Below are positions 1 to 7,259 of a stretch of DNA of 51,998 nt, in pieces. The stretch comes from Rhodospirillales bacterium (GTDB lineage Bacteria > Pseudomonadota > Alphaproteobacteria > Reyranellales > Reyranellaceae), in NCBI GenBank assembly GCA_947466085.1, contig CANIEC010000014.1:1-51998 (forward strand). Direction: 5' to 3'. Each line of letters begins with the position of its first letter. Position 1 is the stretch's first letter. A program made the position numbers and the translations under genes. The notes under the pieces were generated by a model. It saw nothing but the letters and a program-made list of their open reading frames with translations, did no database searches and was not told where the DNA came from.

Positions 1-278
1 AGGCCGCGGGCGCGTACGATGTCCATGCCGCCGGACCGCTCGGAGCGGATCAGCTCGACGCTGGTGACGAACATGACCGGGAAGGGGCGATTGCCTTCCG
101 GCGACGGCGCGCCGCCGCCCGGCGTCGGCCCGGCATCCTTGGGCGTCGATGGCGCTGCCTGCGGCTGAGGTGCCGGCCCGCCTTGCGCAGGGCGTTGCTG
201 GGCGCTCAATTGCGCGGCCGCCAGCATCGAACCTGCAGCCACCAGAGTGGAGAGGGCGAAAAGCTTCGTACGGTTCAT
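1..278 (-). CDS. Secreted Pro/Gly-rich protein, 3' end outside window (third gene of RiPP operon)
   Basis: Partial gene whose C-terminal part lies beyond the window. It opens with a clear Sec signal peptide: MNRTK, then a hydrophobic Ala/Leu stretch ending near AAAQLSAQ. A low-complexity Gln/Pro/Ala/Gly linker follows to about residue 63. A more ordered segment then begins (PFPVMFVTSVELIRSER). The ATG lies 14 nt downstream of the maturase stop codon, so co-transcription with the radical SAM gene and the precursor is likely. In annotated GRRM systems the third gene is often an orphan periplasmic substrate-binding protein. This N-terminus does not look like one, and I do not recognise the family. 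A role in export, binding or processing of the modified peptide is inference from position only. Confidence 0.6.
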   Translation of the reverse strand, partial: MNRTKLFALSTLVAAGSMLAAAQLSAQQRPAQGGPAPQPQAAPSTPKDAGPTPGGGAPSPEGNRPFPVMFVTSVELIRSERSGGMDIVRARG

Positions 279-292
279 GGGTTCCTCGGTAG

Positions 293-1492
293 CTAAGCGG
301 CGACGTCGCCGCTCTGGACGGGCGAAGGGGAAGAGGCGGCCTGCGGAGCCACCACGGCCGGGCTGTGCGCGAGGCGATCGTAGGCTTCTAGGATCAGGTC
401 CGTTGGCACCATCTGCGTCAGTGTGCAGTACGAGGTTTCGGTGCCGGTGAAGCTGCCGTTCTCGAACAGCTTGTTGACCGGCGCACCGCCACCGCACACC
501 GAGAAGTAGTCGCAGGACCGGCTGCAGGCCTGCACGCCCGCGGTGATGTCGCGGTAGAGCGGTGAAGCAAGACAGGTGTCGCGGATTTCCTGGAGCGACT
601 GGAAGTTGATGTTGCCCAGAAGGAAGTCGCGATAGTCCTCGTTCTTCAGCCCCAGCAGCTCGGGCGAGAAGCTCGAGACGTTGCCGTGGCTGTCGACGTT
701 CAGCATCGCCAGCGGCTCGACCTGGATGTTGCGCGCCGGCACGCCTTCGGGGCGGAACAGGCGCGGCAGCGCAAGATCGATCTCGCGGACGAAGCGAACC
801 CGCCCGCTGCGGCGTGCGAGGTGCCAGAAGCGTCGCAGGAAAGAGGCGTAGCGCTTCCGCAGCTCGGGGCCGTGGAACAGGCTGGACACATGATCGCCCT
901 CGGACTCCTCGACGTTGAAGCAGATCTGGTCGATCCCTTCGGACAGGTAGAAATCGAGCAACTCTTCCGGCTGGTCCAGGCTGGTATGCGACAGGACCGA
1001 GATCACGTGGAATTCCACGTCGTTCTCGCGCAAGCACCGGATGCCGGCGATGGTCTTGTCGAAGGTCCCCTTGCCGCTGCGGCTCTTGCGGTGAAGGTCG
1101 TGCAACTCGCGCGGCCCGTCGAGGCTCACCCCGACGCCGACACTCCAGTCCTTGAAGAGGGTACACCAGTCGCCGTCGATCAGCGTGCCGTTGGTCTGGA
1201 AGGAATGCTTTACGTGGACCGATGCCGGCCGCATCCGCTCGATCGTCGCGAAGGCCTCGCGATAGAAGGAGACAGGCACCACGAGCGGCTCGCCCGCATG
1301 CCAGATCACGGTGATCTCGGGGCAAGACCAGCCCGACGCGAAGATCTGCTCGAACAGCCTTGTCACCGTCGACTGGGCGATCACGTGCTTGTTCGAGCGG
1401 TCGGGCAGATAGCAGTATGTGCAGGCGATATTGCAGAAGGCCGTGGGCTGCACGACCACCATCCCGATTTCAGGGGTGGCGGTCATGGTCAC
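293..1492 (-). CDS. grrM: Cyclophane-forming radical SAM/SPASM peptide maturase (GrrM/OscB-like)
   Basis: Radical SAM enzyme of about 399 aa. The CxxxCxxC cluster motif is C20, C24, C27, followed by Y28. The C-terminal SPASM region carries C307, C323, C327, C333 and C356 for auxiliary Fe-S clusters. The GEP motif (HAGEP, residues 65-69) contributes to SAM binding. Enzymes of this family use SAM radical chemistry to join an aromatic ring carbon to the beta carbon of a residue two positions later, giving three-residue cyclophanes. The start may be GTG at 1492, which overlaps the precursor TGA by 4 nt, or ATG at 1486, just after that stop. Either way it is translationally coupled to the Trp-x-Asn repeat precursor. 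The family call rests on this gene pairing and the SPASM layout. Activity on this precursor is inferred. Confidence 0.88.
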   Translation of the reverse strand: MTMTATPEIGMVVVQPTAFCNIACTYCYLPDRSNKHVIAQSTVTRLFEQIFASGWSCPEITVIWHAGEPLVVPVSFYREAFATIERMRPASVHVKHSFQTNGTLIDGDWCTLFKDWSVGVGVSLDGPRELHDLHRKSRSGKGTFDKTIAGIRCLRENDVEFHVISVLSHTSLDQPEELLDFYLSEGIDQICFNVEESEGDHVSSLFHGPELRKRYASFLRRFWHLARRSGRVRFVREIDLALPRLFRPEGVPARNIQVEPLAMLNVDSHGNVSSFSPELLGLKNEDYRDFLLGNINFQSLQEIRDTCLASPLYRDITAGVQACSRSCDYFSVCGGGAPVNKLFENGSFTGTETSYCTLTQMVPTDLILEAYDRLAHSPAVVAPQAASSPSPVQSGDVAA

Positions 1493-1821
1493 CAGTTGTG
1501 CCAGCCGTTATGCCAACCGCCGTTCCCCCAGCCGCCGTTGCGCCAGCCCCCGTTGCGCCAGCCGCCGTTGCCCCACCAGGCGAGCCTCTGCTCGGGATCG
1601 ACGACAACGAAGGATCCGCCATCCTGGCGATGCTGTTCGAGGGCGCCTGATACATCGGCACGAAGTGACTTGAGGCGCTCCGCAACCGAAGCCTTCTCGC
1701 CCTCCGGTTCCGCAACGGTCGTGGCGGCAGCGTCGGCTGCTGCGAGGCCGACCGACAGTCCCAGCGCCCCGGCCGGAAGGAGGCGGGCCAGCGTGGGCAA
1801 CGAACGACGGCTTTTCGACAT
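1489..1821 (-). CDS. grrA: GrrA/OscA-type RiPP precursor with Trp-x-Asn glycine-rich repeats
   Basis: Precursor peptide of 110 aa. Residues 1-33 form an N-terminal export-like signal with a twin Arg (SRRSL) and a hydrophobic Leu/Ala/Gly stretch. Residues 34-80 are a charged leader ending near VVVDPEQRLA. The C-terminal core (82-110) is WW followed by five-residue units W-x-N-G-G. The triads are W83-G-N85, W88-R-N90, W93-R-N95, W98-G-N100, W103-H-N105 and W107-H-N109, with a terminal W110. Each triad fits the aromatic-x-Asn pattern used by three-residue cyclophane maturases. The start is fixed by a GGGGAG ribosome site 5 nt upstream of ATG. The gene overlaps the maturase by 4 nt. Length and layout match rSAM-associated Gly-rich repeat proteins. 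The number and position of crosslinks cannot be told from sequence. Confidence 0.87.
   Translation of the reverse strand: MSKSRRSLPTLARLLPAGALGLSVGLAAADAAATTVAEPEGEKASVAERLKSLRADVSGALEQHRQDGGSFVVVDPEQRLAWWGNGGWRNGGWRNGGWGNGGWHNGWHNW
1492..1578 (-). repeat. 15-bp tandem codon repeats encoding the RiPP core
   Basis: The 3' end of the precursor gene is made of near-identical 15-bp units, read on the minus strand as TGG-NNN-AAC-GGC-GGC. There are four full units plus shortened units at the end. The variable second codon is GGC, CGC, CGC, GGG, CAT, CAC. The third base of Gly codons also differs between units. The repeat is in frame, so unit gain or loss would change the number of Trp-x-Asn triads without a frameshift. 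Confidence 0.85.
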
Positions 1822-1974
1822 GTGATCTCCCCCAGGAACGCTACGTTAGGCAGACCTGCGATCCGTTCGCAAATCAAAAAGCGATGGCATAGAGACCTTC
1901 AGAAGATGCGCACCTTGAAGTCCGGGGGCGATACCCCATATCTGTTCGGTCCCAGCGACAGATTGATCGCGGGC

Positions 1975-2064
1975 GTCCGCCGGGGTGAGCCACGGATGTA
2001 ATGGTGACCGGACGGCGGACTACTCCAGCCCCACGCCTGAAATGGCGGTGGGGCTTTCTATTTT
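1975..2064 (+). ncRNA. Candidate small RNA 3' part with orphan intrinsic terminator
   Basis: Two inverted repeats stand in a row. GTCCGCCG at 1975-1982 pairs with CGGCGGAC at 2013-2020. AGCCCCAC at 2027-2034 pairs with GTGGGGCT at 2048-2055, and a T-rich tract (TTTCTATTTT, 2055-2064) follows directly on the plus strand. This is a good rho-independent terminator, yet no plus-strand gene lies upstream between 1822 and 2027. The minus-strand GNAT gene ends at 2082, but the T tract is on the wrong side for it. A plus-strand noncoding transcript is one explanation; a leftover terminator is another. No known RNA family was recognised. Confidence 0.3.
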
Positions 2065-2081
2065 GCGGATTTGACTCGCCG

Positions 2082-2588
2082 TCAGTGGATCATCATTCCG
2101 CTCGGATGGTTCGGCGGGTGGCGGAGCTGTTCGGTTTCCAGCCATACGTGGTGCAGGATGTCGGGCGATCCGGCCTGCCGGTGGGCCCGGCCGATGGTGA
2201 AGCCGAGGCCACGCAGGAGATCGATCGTACGATCGCTGCGGGCGTCGATCAGCTGCTCGATTCGTGGAAACTGGTCGAGCATCTCGGCAAACACCAGCCG
2301 ACACAGCATTGAGAATTCGCTCGAATCCTCGTCGAATGTGGCGGAGGCGAGCATCCAGAGATAGCCGACGTCGGGATTGTCGAGACGAGGTGTCACGCCC
2401 CAGAGCGCGCTGGTCGAGTCATCGCTCAACCGGCGGGCTGCCCAGATTTGCGTGCTGAAGGCACAAGCTTCCAGCAGGCGATCACTTGGGTCCTTCTCGG
2501 GCCAATCGAGATAGCCGGGTGCATCCTCCAGCATTGTCGCAAGGCAGGCGACGTCATGCGAGGTCGCGGGCAGGACCTGATGGCGCAT
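2082..2588 (-). CDS. GNAT-fold acetyltransferase-like protein
   Basis: Protein of 168 aa. It has an N-terminal helix (ATSHDVACLATMLED), an ALWGV strand and a YLWMLASATF segment. It ends in an EQLIDARSDRTIDLLRGLGF stretch that resembles motif B of GNAT acetyltransferases (N/R-x-x-x-x-x-x-LxxLGF). The pattern resembles phage-type internal GNAT proteins, but the acetyl-CoA loop (Q/RxxGxG/A) is not clear, so activity is uncertain. The start at 2588 is chosen over an upstream in-frame ATG because a perfect AAGGAGG lies 6 nt before it. It is divergent from the YjlB-like cupin gene at 2669. Confidence 0.6.
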   Translation of the reverse strand: MRHQVLPATSHDVACLATMLEDAPGYLDWPEKDPSDRLLEACAFSTQIWAARRLSDDSTSALWGVTPRLDNPDVGYLWMLASATFDEDSSEFSMLCRLVFAEMLDQFPRIEQLIDARSDRTIDLLRGLGFTIGRAHRQAGSPDILHHVWLETEQLRHPPNHPSGMMIH

Positions 2589-2668
2589 GTCGCCCTCCTT
2601 CCGATCCTGTTCAACTCGCGCGAGGGGCGAAGGTTGCCAGGGGTGGCCGCAAGGTATGCAATTCGGCC

Positions 2669-3190
2669 ATGAAGACACCTGATCCACTGACGTTCCGGTT
2701 CGAAGGCGACGATGAGACGCCGAACAATCCGGCCTTGCCGGTGCTGCTGTACCGAGGCGTCGTGCCGGCAGGAGAGCGACGCGACGCAGCGGCCTGGTTC
2801 GAGGGCCTCTTCGCCAGGCATGGCTGGGCCGATGGCTGGCGAAACGGCATCCATCCTTTCCTGCACTTTCACATCGGAACGCATGAGGTCCTGGGCATCG
2901 CCGCCGGTCGTGCCGCCGTGCAGCTCGGCGGTGCCGCCGGCCATGCCGTCGACGTCGCCACCGGCGATGTCGTGGTGCTGCCGGCGGGGACGGGGCATCA
3001 GCGTCTCGACGCCAGCGCCGATCTGCTGGTCATCGGCGCCTATCCGCGCAACGGCCGCTTCGACCAGAAGCGGCCGGGCGGGATCGGGAGGGAGGCAGCC
3101 CGGCTTGCTGTGGCCACGGTTCCCTTGCCGGAAATGGACCCTGTCGCCGGTATTGACGGCCCGCTGATGAGATTGTGGCGACGCCTCTGA
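2669..3190 (+). CDS. YjlB-family cupin protein
   Basis: Protein of 173 aa with a single cupin barrel. The metal-binding segment FLHFHIGTHEVLGI carries the HxH...HE pattern typical of the YjlB family. A second cupin motif follows (GDVVVLPAGTGHQRL, with His). The family's biochemical role is not established; members are usually stand-alone 160-180 aa proteins, which fits. The ATG at 2669 is the first Met that begins the conserved region, and upstream in-frame codons are low-complexity Arg-rich sequence antisense to the neighbour. It is divergent from the GNAT-like gene and 87 bp ahead of the serine hydrolase. Confidence 0.75.
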   Translation: MKTPDPLTFRFEGDDETPNNPALPVLLYRGVVPAGERRDAAAWFEGLFARHGWADGWRNGIHPFLHFHIGTHEVLGIAAGRAAVQLGGAAGHAVDVATGDVVVLPAGTGHQRLDASADLLVIGAYPRNGRFDQKRPGGIGREAARLAVATVPLPEMDPVAGIDGPLMRLWRRL

Positions 3191-3203
3191 CTCGTTTCAG
3201 TCC

Positions 3204-3219
3204 GCAGGTCGCGACCTGC
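3204..3219. repeat. Perfect 16-nt palindrome between cupin and serine hydrolase
   Basis: The sequence GCAGGTCGCGACCTGC is completely self-complementary. It lies 14 nt after the cupin stop and 58 nt before the likely ATG of the serine hydrolase. With no T tract it is not a convincing terminator. It may be a dimeric repressor operator for the hydrolase gene. Confidence 0.4.
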
Positions 3220-3276
3220 CGGTCGGCTTGTCTCGTGTAACGGTGCCGCGCAGGCTGGCGTGATGGCGTGAGGATC

Positions 3277-4428
3277 ATGACAGTCCCTCATCCAGACCGT
3301 CGGCTATTCCTTTCCTCGCTTGGAGCGATGCTCATGGCGCCGTCGATCTCGTCCGCTCAACCGTCGTCCTGGCAAACCCAGTCTCCTGAGGCGGCGGGCT
3401 TCGCACCCGACCTCTCCGCCAGGCTGGATCGTCTGATCGCGGACAAGCGTATCTGGAACGTCCATGCCGTCCTGGTTGCGCGTCATGGCAAGCTTCTGCT
3501 CGAACGCTACTTTGCGGGGACCGACCGTGCGCGCGGTCGCTCGCTGGGCACCGTCGCCTTCGGGCCAGACACGCTGCACGATCTGCGCTCGGTCTCGAAG
3601 AGCATCGTCGGCCTGCTGTATGGACTCGCGCTCTCGCAGGGGAAGGTGCCGCCGCCCGAGGCGTCGCTCCTGTCCTCCTTCCCGGCCTATGCCGACCTCG
3701 CGGGCGATCCGGCGCGCGCGCAGTGGACGGTCCATCACGCGCTCACGATGACCATGGGCACCGACTGGGACGAGCTCGGCGTGCCCTACACCGATCCGAC
3801 CAACAGCGAGATCGAGATGGATCGCGCGCCCGACCGCTATCGCTACGTGCTCGGCAGGCCGGTGGTGTTCGAACCCGGCACGCGCTGGGTCTATAGCGGC
3901 GGCGCCACGGCGCTGCTCGGGCGGATGATCGTCGCGGGAACCGGCAGGAGCCTGCACGACTTCGCGCGGGAGGCCCTCTTCGAGCCGCTGGGTTTCGGTC
4001 CCAGCGAGTGGTTGGTGGACGAGAAGGGCGACGCCTTCGCGGCATCCGGCCTGCGCCTGCAGCCGCGTGACCTGGCGAGGATCGGCCAACTGGTCCTGCA
4101 GGACGGGGAGATCGATGGAAGACGCATCATCCCGAAGGAATGGATCGTGCGCGCCACGACACAGTATGTGAGCTGCGACGAAGTCCGCCGCTATGGCTAC
4201 CAGTGGTACAGGGGCGACATGGCCTTTTCCATTCCGTCCGGCCCGCGCTGGAACCGCAATCGCCTCGAACGCTTCCAGGGTGCCTACGGTAATGGCGGCC
4301 AGCGCCTCTGGGTGTTCCCCGGTATGGACCTCGTGGTGGCGGTGACGGCCGGCAACTACGACACGCCCGACCAGTGGGTGCCGTCGCTGCGTGTCCTGCG
4401 GGAGGCGGTACTGGCGAGCATGGTCTAA
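3277..4428 (+). CDS. Exported serine hydrolase, beta-lactamase/class C fold
   Basis: Protein of 383 aa with a Tat-like signal (DRRLFLSSLGAML) ending near SSAQ. The mature part matches the beta-lactamase/transpeptidase-like serine hydrolase family (PF00144). The nucleophile motif S105-V-S-K108 is visible, and a Tyr motif YSG lies in RWVYSGGATALLG. A C-terminal GNGGQRLWVFPG strand resembles the third motif. Members hydrolyse esters, amides or D-amino peptides, and the substrate cannot be told. GTG at 3268 is an alternative start, but ATG 3277 gives a cleaner signal. Its stop shares four bases with the convergent FkbM gene. Confidence 0.82.
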   Translation: MTVPHPDRRLFLSSLGAMLMAPSISSAQPSSWQTQSPEAAGFAPDLSARLDRLIADKRIWNVHAVLVARHGKLLLERYFAGTDRARGRSLGTVAFGPDTLHDLRSVSKSIVGLLYGLALSQGKVPPPEASLLSSFPAYADLAGDPARAQWTVHHALTMTMGTDWDELGVPYTDPTNSEIEMDRAPDRYRYVLGRPVVFEPGTRWVYSGGATALLGRMIVAGTGRSLHDFAREALFEPLGFGPSEWLVDEKGDAFAASGLRLQPRDLARIGQLVLQDGEIDGRRIIPKEWIVRATTQYVSCDEVRRYGYQWYRGDMAFSIPSGPRWNRNRLERFQGAYGNGGQRLWVFPGMDLVVAVTAGNYDTPDQWVPSLRVLREAVLASMV

Positions 4429-5303
4429 CGCGGGCGTCGCGTGAAAAGCAGGTCCTGCTGGCGCGCCGGCATGGTGTCGATGCGGTGCAAGGCCGACGGC
4501 CGGCGCCAGCGCAGGTACCATTCGAGTTCGTAGTCGTTGTCGATCGCCCAGGCCGTGAAGCCCGCGGCGCGCATCCGGTCGAAGACGTCGCGCCACGCTT
4601 CGGGATCGTCGTCGGGAGTCGCCTCGACCACGATGTCCATGGTTGCCGGGTAGGTCGAGAGATGCTCCAGCAGATGGCGCAGGATCGGCGGCTCGGCACC
4701 CTCGACATCCATCTTGATCAGTCGCAGCCGCGAGCGTTCTTGCGGCGTCAGGATCTGCTCCAGTGGCAAGGCTTCGACCGAGGCGATGAGCGTGCCGCCG
4801 CGTGAGGCCAGCGTGGTGGCCGCACCGATATTGGCCGCATTGACCTCGTAGAGATCGAGTGTGCCGGGCCGGTCGGAGACCGCCGCGTTCACCGCGCGAA
4901 CATTGGACGAGGAGGCATTGGCCGCGAGGTTGCGCTGCAGGAGTGCGAAAGTGCGCGGTGACGCCTCGATCGAGACGACTTTGCCCGCGGGGCCGACGCG
5001 AGACGAGGCGAGAAGCGTGTCGTAGCCGATGTTGGCGCCGATATCGACGAACACGTCGCCCGGCGCCAGGTTCTGCTCGATGACCCGCGAAACGTCCGGT
5101 TCCCACACGCCGAAGTGCAGGATCATCCGCTGGATCAGATCGAGCGGATTGCAGTGGATGCGCGCACCGAAGTAGGTCGTGGCGAGATGTTCGGGCTTCA
5201 GCGTGCGCAGCGCCTTGTTGTAAGCGCGGAACGCGAAGCGGGCGGCCGGAAGCGGGAGGCGCCTGATAATTGCGACGATGGTCTTGTGCAGTGGCTGGAT
5301 CAT
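4425..5303 (-). CDS. FkbM family SAM-dependent methyltransferase
   Basis: Protein of 292 aa. Motif I for SAM binding is VFVDIGANIGYDTLL, followed by an acidic strand end at VVSIEASP and the FkbM hallmark LRLIKMDVEGAE. FkbM-type enzymes O-methylate sugars, lipids or secondary metabolites, and the acceptor here is unknown. The start at 5303 has GAGG 6 nt upstream. It is divergent from the TauD gene and convergent with the beta-lactamase-fold gene, whose stop codon it overlaps. It has no glycan or antibiotic neighbours that would point to a pathway. Confidence 0.85.
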   Translation of the reverse strand: MIQPLHKTIVAIIRRLPLPAARFAFRAYNKALRTLKPEHLATTYFGARIHCNPLDLIQRMILHFGVWEPDVSRVIEQNLAPGDVFVDIGANIGYDTLLASSRVGPAGKVVSIEASPRTFALLQRNLAANASSSNVRAVNAAVSDRPGTLDLYEVNAANIGAATTLASRGGTLIASVEALPLEQILTPQERSRLRLIKMDVEGAEPPILRHLLEHLSTYPATMDIVVEATPDDDPEAWRDVFDRMRAAGFTAWAIDNDYELEWYLRWRRPSALHRIDTMPARQQDLLFTRRPR

Positions 5304-5424
5304 GCCCCGCCTCTATACCGCGTTTGCGCGGCGCGTTCCGCAGACCGCAGGCGGATTTCTTGACGGCCACGGCGCGTCCGGCGCAGGTTTCGGAGAATTC
5401 ACTCCCGGTGAGGACCGAATCCGC

Positions 5425-6276
5425 ATGTCGCTGCCCATCAGGCCTCTTTCCCATGCCCTCGGCGCGGAGGTGCAGGGCGTCGATCTCGCCAAGCCTCTCA
5501 GCAATTCCGAGTTCGACCAGATCCACCGAACCTTCCTCGAGAAAGGCATCCTGCTGTTCCGCAACCAGAAGATTACGCGCGAGCAGCACATCGCCTTCAG
5601 CCGCCGCTTCGGCGAGCTCGACAATCACGATTCGCTCCCGCGCGACCGGCATCCCGATTATCCCGAACTGTTGCTGGTGACCAACATTCCCGAGAAGGAC
5701 GGCAAGCAGTCAGCGTCCAAGTATACCGGCCAGCAATGGCACTCCGACATGTCCTTCACGCCGGTGCCGTCGCTCGGCTCGCTGCTGCGCGGCATCACGA
5801 TCCCGCCGGTCGGCGGCGACACGATGTTCACCAACATGTACCTCGCCTACGATACGCTTTCGGATGGCATGAAGAAGATCGCCGAGGGGCTGCACGGCAT
5901 CCATACCGGCACCCGCAAGGTCGAGGATCCGAACTCGGATCGCGAGAAGGAGCAGCGCAAGATCAATCCGCCGATCGCCCAGCCGGTCGTGCGCGTGCAT
6001 CCCGAGACCGGTCGCAAGGCGCTCTACATCGGCGAGAAGGTCTCGTGCTTCGTCGACATGACGCCGGAGGAGAGCCGGCCGCTGATCGACTATCTCGTGC
6101 GCCACGCCACGCGACCGCAATTCGTCTACCGCCACCAGTGGCAGCAGGACGACATCATCCTGTGGGACAATCGCTGCACGATGCACATCGCGCTTGGCGA
6201 CTACCAGGAAGGCGAGATCCGCCATCTGGAGCGCACCACCGTCAAAGGCACTCCGTCGGGATACTACCTGCAATGA
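5425..6276 (+). CDS. TauD/TfdA family Fe(II)/2-oxoglutarate dioxygenase
   Basis: Protein of 283 aa. The facial triad is visible as H106-S-D108 (QWHSDMSF) and H254 (NRCTMH), with a C-terminal Arg in RHLERTT for 2-oxoglutarate. TauD relatives hydroxylate taurine, alkyl sulfates, phenoxyacetates or similar compounds to break a C-S, C-O or C-N bond. The ATG at 5425 starts the conserved region; the long upstream in-frame extension has no similarity to the family. The stop overlaps the start of the Bug receptor gene (ATGA). The pair therefore probably captures and cleaves one substrate. Which substrate is unknown. Confidence 0.87.
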   Translation: MSLPIRPLSHALGAEVQGVDLAKPLSNSEFDQIHRTFLEKGILLFRNQKITREQHIAFSRRFGELDNHDSLPRDRHPDYPELLLVTNIPEKDGKQSASKYTGQQWHSDMSFTPVPSLGSLLRGITIPPVGGDTMFTNMYLAYDTLSDGMKKIAEGLHGIHTGTRKVEDPNSDREKEQRKINPPIAQPVVRVHPETGRKALYIGEKVSCFVDMTPEESRPLIDYLVRHATRPQFVYRHQWQQDDIILWDNRCTMHIALGDYQEGEIRHLERTTVKGTPSGYYLQ

Positions 6277-7250
6277 AGCGTTCGACTTTCCTTCGGGGCG
6301 CCGCTGCCCTCGCACTCGCGCCGGCCGTCGCACCCGCCATCGTTCGAGCCCAGGGCACTTATCCCGACAAGCAGATCCGGATGGTGATTCCGTTCGCTGC
6401 CGGCGGCACGACAGACCTGATGGCGCGCGCCGTGGGCCAGCACTTCGCTCAGGCCTGGGGCCAGACCGTCGTGGCCGACAACCGTGCGGGCGCCAACGGC
6501 GTCGTCGCGGGCGAGATCGTCGCCAAAGCGCCGGGGGATGGTTACACGCTCAGCGTCGTGGCGATGGGCCACGCCATCAATCCGCTGATCTACAAGAAGC
6601 TGCCCTATGACGGCGTGAACGACTTCACGCCGATCAGTCTGCTGGCGACGTTTCCGCAGCTCGTCCTGGTCCACCCGTCGGTCAAGGCGAACACGCTGCC
6701 GGAGCTGATCCAGCTCGCAAAGACGGCCTCGCCGCCTCTCACCTATGCTTCGGGCGGAAACGGCTCCTCTCAGCATTTGGCCGGTGCGCTGTTCGCTCAC
6801 ATGGCAAAGCTCGACCTGACCCACGTCGCCTACAAGGGCGGCAACCCCGCGCAACTCGACCTGATGGCTGGCAACGTCAACATGATGATAACGCAGCCCA
6901 ATTCCAAGGAGCTGATCACCACCGGCAAGATGCGTGCCCTGGCCGTCAGCTCGGCCAGGCGCAGCCAGTACTATCCCGAGTTGCCGACCGTCGCCGAGGC
7001 AGGTGTGCCCGGCTACGAGTCGGTCGCTTGGTACGGGCTGCTGGGACCCAAGGGTATGCCGCCTGAGCTGGTGAAGAGGATCGCCGATGAGACCGTAAGG
7101 GCCTGCGCAACGGAAGGCGCAAAGTCCATCGTCGCCGGACAGGGCGGCGACATGGTCGCCGGCACCCCGGCCGAATTCGCCGACTTCATCGTGGCCGAGC
7201 GCAAGCGCTACGAGGCGATCGTGCGCGAAGCCAACATGACGGTCGAGTAG
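6273..7250 (+). CDS. Tripartite tricarboxylate transporter (Bug) substrate-binding protein
   Basis: Periplasmic receptor of 325 aa. A signal peptide (MKRSTFLRG, hydrophobic Ala stretch, VRAQG) is followed by the Bug-family opening YPDKQIRMVIPFAAGGTTD. Further hallmarks are DNRAGANGVVAGE and the PTVAEAGVPGYES block. Bug proteins bind carboxylates or small amides in the periplasm for TctAB permeases, but no tctA or tctB lies in the window, as is usual for the large orphan Bug families of such genomes. It is translationally coupled to the TauD dioxygenase by an ATGA overlap, so its ligand may be that enzyme's substrate. Confidence 0.9.
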   Translation: MKRSTFLRGAAALALAPAVAPAIVRAQGTYPDKQIRMVIPFAAGGTTDLMARAVGQHFAQAWGQTVVADNRAGANGVVAGEIVAKAPGDGYTLSVVAMGHAINPLIYKKLPYDGVNDFTPISLLATFPQLVLVHPSVKANTLPELIQLAKTASPPLTYASGGNGSSQHLAGALFAHMAKLDLTHVAYKGGNPAQLDLMAGNVNMMITQPNSKELITTGKMRALAVSSARRSQYYPELPTVAEAGVPGYESVAWYGLLGPKGMPPELVKRIADETVRACATEGAKSIVAGQGGDMVAGTPAEFADFIVAERKRYEAIVREANMTVE

Positions 7251-7259
7251 CTCCGACCG

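Noticed and set aside
1500-1578. Short tandem repeats that could suggest a CRISPR or minisatellite
   Set aside because: The 15-bp units are in-frame codons for W-x-N-G-G in the precursor gene; there are no unique spacers and no cas genes.
2027-2064. Terminator for the GNAT-like gene
   Set aside because: The T tract follows the hairpin on the plus strand, while that gene ends on the minus strand, so the orientation is wrong for it.
3304-5652. Very long minus-strand open frame antisense to the serine hydrolase and through the FkbM gene
   Set aside because: It is low-complexity Arg/Gly/Ala sequence with no family pattern, running opposite well-supported genes. Long antisense frames are expected in GC-rich DNA.
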